Assembly (NCBI GenBank): GCA_029881015.1
Contig: JAOUNK010000097.1
Span: 1 to 9,937 of the forward strand
Reading direction: 5' to 3'
Source: Gammaproteobacteria bacterium
GTDB lineage: Bacteria; Pseudomonadota; Gammaproteobacteria; Steroidobacterales; Woeseiaceae
Length of the DNA stretch: 9,937 nucleotides
A model generated the notes under the pieces. The model did no database searches, was not told the DNA's origin, and saw only the letters and a list, made by a program, of their open reading frames with translations. Numbering within the stretch: the first letter of the stretch is position 1; each line of letters starts with the position of its first letter. This document shows positions 6,941-9,937 of the stretch, piece after piece. A program made the position numbers and the translations under genes.

Positions 6941-7480
6941 TCAGAAGAACTTGCGCGCCATTCCCAGGATGTCGTCGAGCCCGCCCGAGCCGCTCACCTT
7001 GCCGAGCAGATCGCCCAGTGGCCCGAGGCCGCCGCTCTTTGCAGACGTCCCGAGGTCCCGACCGTGAGAGGTCTTCTTGCTCATCGCGCCCATCGCGAGC
7101 GTTGCCAGCAGCGGCAAAGCTTTCTTGATGAGACTGGCATCGATGCCCGTGTCTTCTGCCGCGGCTGCCGCCACGTTACGGCTGACATCCTTCGAGCCGA
7201 AAATGTGGCCGAGGATATTGTTGCCGTCCGCGCGCGTTTCGGCAGCGCCGAGCAGGGCAGGATTGTCGATATAGCGGTCGTGGCCGCCGGTTTCCAGCGC
7301 CCGGCGCAGGCCCGCAAGGCCGTCATCGCTTGCCGTGTTCTTCTGCAGGCCGCGCATCAGCGCAGGCGCCACTTTTTCCACGAGCTTCGACGCGTCCGAC
7401 GAGCCGAGGCCGATCGCCTTGGCGAGTTGACCGACGGTGTCGTTGCCGCCCGTCGCCTTTAACAGGTCCAGTAAGTCCAT
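6941..7480 (-). CDS. DUF937 (YidB-like) family protein
   Basis: This is a 179-residue protein without signal peptide, so it is probably cytoplasmic. It opens M-D-L-L-D-L-L-K-A-T, with a helical region at about 15-45 (V-G-Q-L-A-K-A-I-G-L). The DUF937 core block G-N-N-I-L-G-H-I-F-G at 86-95 follows, then an Ala-rich helix and A-L-P-L-L-A-T-L-A-M-G-A-M at 121-133. The C-terminal part (about 138-170) is Gly/Ser-rich low complexity ending in a short helix. The family has no settled function, so none is assigned. ATG 7480 has AGGAG with a 6-nt spacer. The gene lies 18 nt after kbp on the same strand and is followed 44 nt later by a strong terminator, making a two-gene operon. The family call is reliable. 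Confidence 0.85.
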   Translation of the reverse strand: MDLLDLLKATGGNDTVGQLAKAIGLGSSDASKLVEKVAPALMRGLQKNTASDDGLAGLRRALETGGHDRYIDNPALLGAAETRADGNNILGHIFGSKDVSRNVAAAAAEDTGIDASLIKKALPLLATLAMGAMSKKTSHGRDLGTSAKSGGLGPLGDLLGKVSGSGGLDDILGMARKFF

Positions 7481-7498
7481 GTTTGTCTCCTGGTTGGC

Positions 7499-7948
7499 TC
7501 AGTCGTCGAGCGGAATGCGGATTTTCTGGCCCGGGTAAATCTTGTTCGGGTCGGAAATGATGTCTTTGTTCGCTTCGAAGATCTTCATGTACTTGCCCGC
7601 GCTGCCGTAGTAGCGCTTGGCGATGGCACCGAGCGTGTCGCCGCTGGCGATCTCGTAATATTCGACCTTCTCTTTCGGCTCTTCCGGTTTCGGCTCCGGG
7701 GCGCGCAGGTCGTCGGCAACGACTTTTTCCACACCCTTGATGTTGCCGGCAATCAGGATGGCCTGCTCACGCACAGCCTGGTTTGCGCAATCGCCGCAAA
7801 TCGTTGCAACCCCGTCATCGAATTCCACCTCGAGGTTGCTGAGACCGTGGGTCTTGATTTCCAGATGCTGCTTGATGTTGTCGGCGGCTTCCGAATCGGT
7901 ATTGAATACCTGGCGGCCAACGTCCCTTACAAAGTCGAACAGTCCCAT
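7499..7948 (-). CDS. kbp: Kbp/YgaU-type BON plus LysM protein (potassium-binding protein homologue)
   Basis: This protein has 149 residues, the same length as E. coli Kbp (YgaU), and the same opening, M-G-L-F-x-F-V. A BON domain spans about 20-82 (V-E-F-D-D-G-V-A-T-I, then A-G-N-I-K-G-V-E-K-V). A Pro/Glu/Lys-rich linker at 83-95 leads to a LysM domain at about 97-146: Y-Y-E-I-A-S-G-D-T-L-G-A-I-A, then I-F-E-A-N-K, then I-Y-P-G-Q-K-I-R-I-P. E. coli Kbp is a cytoplasmic K+ sensor whose expression responds to osmotic and stationary-phase signals; the same role here is by homology. There is no signal peptide despite the LysM. ATG 7948 follows GGGAGA by 6 nt. Unlike the E. coli protein as I recall it, the BON domain carries a C-x-x-C pair (Cys51, Cys54). 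DUF937 follows in the same operon. Confidence 0.92.
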   Translation of the reverse strand: MGLFDFVRDVGRQVFNTDSEAADNIKQHLEIKTHGLSNLEVEFDDGVATICGDCANQAVREQAILIAGNIKGVEKVVADDLRAPEPKPEEPKEKVEYYEIASGDTLGAIAKRYYGSAGKYMKIFEANKDIISDPNKIYPGQKIRIPLDD

Positions 7949-7965
7949 TTGCTATCTCCCTTATA

Positions 7966-7976
7966 TTTCGAATAGC
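7966..7976 (-). promoter_or_regulatory. possible RpoS-like extended -10 for kbp
   Basis: GCTATTCGAAA on the minus strand matches 8 of 11 positions of the sigma-S -10 consensus KCTAYRCTTAA. A start about 7 nt downstream would leave a leader of roughly 13 nt that still holds GGGAGA. No -35 is evident. E. coli ygaU is known to be RpoS-dependent, which fits, but the match is imperfect. Confidence 0.35.
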
Positions 7977-7985
7977 GTTTTCGTA

Positions 7986-8001
7986 ACCGGCCTGCGCCGG
8001 T
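7986..8001. repeat. inverted repeat 1 in the kbp/M48 divergent region
   Basis: ACCGGC-CTGC-GCCGGT is a perfect 6-4-6 inverted repeat. It lies 38 bp upstream of the kbp start codon, just upstream of the -10-like sequence. It could be an operator or, if transcription starts further upstream, a hairpin in the kbp leader. Confidence 0.5.
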
Positions 8002-8025
8002 GTCGTGACAATATGGACGCTCATC

Positions 8026-8041
8026 GTGACCTTTTGGTCAC
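8026..8041. repeat. inverted repeat 2 in the kbp/M48 divergent region
   Basis: GTGACC-TTTT-GGTCAC is a perfect 6-4-6 inverted repeat of operator size. Its centre is 40 bp from that of repeat 1. It lies about 40 bp upstream of the M48 -10-like sequence and about 80 bp upstream of kbp. No T-tract follows on either strand that would make it a terminator. Confidence 0.55.
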
Positions 8042-8078
8042 AAGCAGCGTCTCTCCTGATATTGGCATGCCTTCTGGC

Positions 8079-8089
8079 GTTATACTTAA
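8079..8089 (+). promoter_or_regulatory. RpoS-like extended -10 for the M48 protease gene
   Basis: GTTATACTTAA matches 10 of 11 positions of the sigma-S -10 consensus KCTAYRCTTAA, with TATACT at 8081-8086. Transcription would start near 8093, leaving a leader of about 21 nt that holds GAGG (8102-8105) 8 nt before ATG 8114. No consensus -35 is present at 16-18 bp, which sigma-S promoters tolerate. TTGGCA at 8062-8067 is too close, at 13 bp. Confidence 0.5.
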
Positions 8090-8113
8090 GCGGATCATGA
8101 TGAGGGTGACCTA

Positions 8114-9649
8114 ATGCGTAAGGCAACTATTTTCCTGCTGCTCAGTTTCCTGGCCATCACCGGCTGCTCCATTAACCCGGTCACCGGTCAGCGCGAGTTC
8201 GTGATCATGAGCACGGCGCAGGAAATCGAGCTGGGCAAGCAGAATTATGCGCCCATGCAACAGTCCCAGGGCGGAATTTACGATATCGATCCGGAACTCA
8301 CGGCCTACGTGCAGCGGGTCGGCCAGAACGTCGCGGCCCAGAGTGGTGTGAGCCTGCCCTACGAATTCGTCGTATTGAACAACTCGGTGCCGAACGCGTG
8401 GGCGCTGCCCGGCGGCAAGATCGCCATCAATCGCGGCCTCCTGACCGAACTCGAGTCCGAAGCCGAGCTCGCCGCCGTTCTCGGCCACGAAGCCGTGCAT
8501 GCCGCGGCGCGCCACTCGGCCAAGCAACAGTCGCGAGCAATGCTCATGCAGGTTGGCGTCATCGGCACGGCGATTGCCGCCAGCGACAGCGACTATGGCG
8601 GCCTGATTGTCGGTAGCGCGAACATCCTTGCGCAGGCCGGTCTCGCCAAGTACGGGCGCGATGCCGAGCGCCAGTCCGACCAGTACGGCATGCAGTACAT
8701 GCGGAAGGCCGGCTACGACCCGCAAGGCGCCGTGGAACTGCAGGAAACGTTCGTGCGCCTCAGCGAAGGCCGCCGCTCGGACTGGCTGAGCGGACTGTTC
8801 GCCAGTCACCCGCCGTCGCAGGAACGTGTGCGTGCCAACATGGCCACGGCGGCTTCGCTGCCGGCCGGAGGAATTCGCGGGGAGCGGGAATACCAGGCGG
8901 CCATGCGCAGGACCATTGCGCTCAAGCCGGCCTACGCGGCCTACGACGAAGGCCGCAAAGCGCTCGCCGAGAAGAACACCGGCCTGGCGCTCACCAAGGT
9001 CAACGAGGCGCTGAAGCTGTTTGCCGACGAGGCGCATTTTCACGCGCTGCGCGGCGATATTCGTCTCGTGGAAGAGAATCTCGACTGGGCCGTGACCAAT
9101 TACACGCGCGCCATCGATCGGCGCAGCAACTTCTTCTACTACCACCTGCAGCGCGGGCTGGCCAGGAAGGAACTCGGCCAGGTCGATGCGGCGGTTGTGG
9201 ACCTCGAACGCAGCAACCAGTTGTTGCCGACGGCGCCGGCCCACTATGCGCTGGGCGATATTGCGAAGGCGCGGGGCGACATGCCGAAGGCGATCGAGCA
9301 CTTCAAGGTCGTCGCCCAGGCGGGCGGTGAGTACGGCCAGGCTGCGGGCGCCGAGTTGATCCGGCTGGACCTGCCGTCCAATCCCGGCGATTACACCACC
9401 TGCCAATGCCGGGCAGACCAGAACGGCAACCTCGTGGTCCTGGTCAGAAATGACACATCGGCCGCAATCGGGTCCGTGCAGGTCGGGGTCATCGCGCGGG
9501 ACGCCAGCGGCCGCCAGCAGCAGCGCCGGTTGAACTACCGGGGCCAGATCCCGGCAGGGCAGATCGTCAGCGTGGATACCGGCCTCGGCGCGACGACCAA
9601 CTACACGGCCTGCGAGGCGCAGGTCGTTGCCGCGCAGATCGTGGATTAG
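8114..9649 (+). CDS. M48 family metalloprotease lipoprotein with TPR repeats (BepA-like)
   Basis: This encodes 511 residues. The N-terminus is a lipoprotein signal with lipobox I-T-G-C and lipidated Cys18. The following S-I-N-P-V-T-G-Q-R-E-F has no Asp at +2, so outer-membrane anchoring facing the periplasm is likely. The M48 zinc site is complete: H-E-A-V-H at 125-129 and the third ligand Glu185 in E-R-Q-S-D. The conserved S-H-P-P-S-Q-E-R-V lies at 231-239. TPR-like helix pairs span about 275-405 (A-Y-D-E-G-R-K-A-L, then A-V-T-N-Y-T-R-A-I-D, then H-Y-A-L-G-D-I-A-K). E. coli BepA, the closest described relative, degrades or helps assemble outer-membrane proteins such as LptD. Here an extra C-terminal domain (about 425-511) is beta-rich with Cys430, Cys432 and Cys500. 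ATG 8114 has GAGG 8 nt upstream. The next gene starts 18 nt later. Family sure; exact substrate unknown. Confidence 0.92.
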   Translation: MRKATIFLLLSFLAITGCSINPVTGQREFVIMSTAQEIELGKQNYAPMQQSQGGIYDIDPELTAYVQRVGQNVAAQSGVSLPYEFVVLNNSVPNAWALPGGKIAINRGLLTELESEAELAAVLGHEAVHAAARHSAKQQSRAMLMQVGVIGTAIAASDSDYGGLIVGSANILAQAGLAKYGRDAERQSDQYGMQYMRKAGYDPQGAVELQETFVRLSEGRRSDWLSGLFASHPPSQERVRANMATAASLPAGGIRGEREYQAAMRRTIALKPAYAAYDEGRKALAEKNTGLALTKVNEALKLFADEAHFHALRGDIRLVEENLDWAVTNYTRAIDRRSNFFYYHLQRGLARKELGQVDAAVVDLERSNQLLPTAPAHYALGDIAKARGDMPKAIEHFKVVAQAGGEYGQAAGAELIRLDLPSNPGDYTTCQCRADQNGNLVVLVRNDTSAAIGSVQVGVIARDASGRQQQRRLNYRGQIPAGQIVSVDTGLGATTNYTACEAQVVAAQIVD

Positions 9650-9667
9650 CCTGGCGAGAGATGGCGC

Positions 9668-9937
9668 ATGAACAAGATCGCACTTGCCGTTGTCTGCAGC
9701 CTGCTGGCCGGGTTCGCGGCGGGTGCGTGGTTCGCCGGCGAGGAAGCGGGGCGCAGCGACGCGGCGCAGCCTGGCTCGAGCAGTCTGCCGGCCAATGCCA
9801 CGGTTGCGGAGCGTCTCGCGCGCCTCGAGCAGATGGTGGGCGAGGAACGCAATGCGCGCATCGCGCTCGAAGATACGCTGGCTATGTTGTTCGAGGACAT
9901 CGAGCGCCTCGAAGCCGCGGGAGGCGGGGGCGCGGTG
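9668..9937 (+). CDS. membrane-anchored coiled-coil protein (partial, 3' end outside window)
   Basis: The frame is open from ATG 9668 to the window edge (90 codons). GAGAG at 9656-9660 gives a 7-nt spacer, which favours this ATG over ATG 9661 in another frame. Residues 4-23 form a hydrophobic segment rich in Ala and Gly (I-A-L-A-V-V-C-S-L-L-A-G), either a signal anchor or an uncleaved signal. A polar Gly/Ser/Pro linker follows. Residues about 46-83 then form a charged heptad-patterned coiled coil (V-A-E-R-L-A-R-L-E-Q-M, ending I-E-R-L-E-A), and the visible part finishes in a Gly-rich stretch. It lies 18 nt after the M48 gene on the same strand, so it is probably co-transcribed and periplasm-facing. 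I do not recognise the family and assign no function. Confidence 0.75.
   Translation, partial: MNKIALAVVCSLLAGFAAGAWFAGEEAGRSDAAQPGSSSLPANATVAERLARLEQMVGEERNARIALEDTLAMLFEDIERLEAAGGGGAV

Noticed and set aside
6422..7462. Plus-strand frame of 346 codons across the cotransporter start, the terminator and DUF937
   Set aside because: It runs through the intrinsic terminator and promoter and is antisense to two well-supported genes. Its composition is Arg/Gln/Ala-rich with no domain.
7960..7965. TATAAG on the minus strand as a -10 box for kbp
   Set aside because: It abuts the GGGAGA ribosome site. A start 7 nt downstream would remove the Shine-Dalgarno from the message, so it is unlikely to be the working promoter.
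8026..8041. GTGACC-TTTT-GGTCAC as a transcription terminator
   Set aside because: It lies between divergent gene starts with no transcript ending into it, has a short stem and lacks a T-tract. An operator is a better reading.
8062..8067. TTGGCA as a -35 box for the M48 gene
   Set aside because: The spacing to TATACT is only 13 bp, outside the range for sigma-70-type promoters.
8111..9406. Long open frame on the minus strand opposite the M48 gene (431 codons)
   Set aside because: It mirrors the protease codons, has no recognisable motif, and covers the well-supported H-E-x-x-H gene.
1..9937. Mobile island, phage, toxin-antitoxin, CRISPR or retron-type element
   Set aside because: No integrase, transposase, direct-repeat array, tRNA end, reverse transcriptase or composition break is visible. 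All genes fit chromosomal envelope and transport functions.

Overview
The window is GC-rich, densely coding DNA. The gene families point to a gammaproteobacterium with a double membrane, probably a free-living or marine lineage. The clearest pointer is a 149-residue BON plus LysM protein that closely follows E. coli Kbp (YgaU). A LolA-like carrier, an outer-membrane barrel with signal peptide and terminal Phe, and a lipobox M48 protease also fit. I saw no transposase, integrase, tRNA, rRNA or CRISPR array, and no abrupt change in base composition. Species assignment is not possible from this window.

Positions 1-4542 (+) hold one tightly packed operon that enters from the left. It contains the C-terminus of a LolA-like outer-membrane lipoprotein-sorting protein, two paralogous MacB/LolC-type ABC permeases of 409 residues each, their LolD/MacB-type ATPase, and an outer-membrane beta-barrel. 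The last four genes overlap head to tail by 1, 1 and 11 nt (3 and 4 nt less if the alternative ATPase start is used). Together they supply an inner-membrane extractor, a periplasmic carrier and an outer-membrane component, so the operon looks like one trans-envelope machine for a lipid or lipoprotein whose substrate is unknown.

Positions 4549-6844 (-) converge on that operon. A Na+/phosphate cotransporter with a PhoU-like tail (GTG start, apparently leaderless) is followed 25 nt later by a hemerythrin-domain protein.

Positions 6865-7948 (-) hold a two-gene operon: kbp, then a DUF937 (YidB-like) gene. It ends in a strong intrinsic terminator with a C(UUCG)G loop. The TATAAT box of the cotransporter gene lies directly downstream of that terminator.

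Positions 7949-8113 form the divergent control region between kbp and the M48 gene. It carries two perfect 6-4-6 inverted repeats with centres 40 bp apart, and RpoS-like extended -10 sequences in both directions. Positions 8114-9649 (+) encode a lipoprotein M48 metalloprotease with TPR repeats and an added C-terminal beta-rich domain. Downstream, from 9668, a membrane-anchored coiled-coil protein runs off the right edge.

Most families here are known. The parts most worth a second look are the complete lipid-export-like operon, the divergent control region, and the terminator/leaderless-promoter junction.
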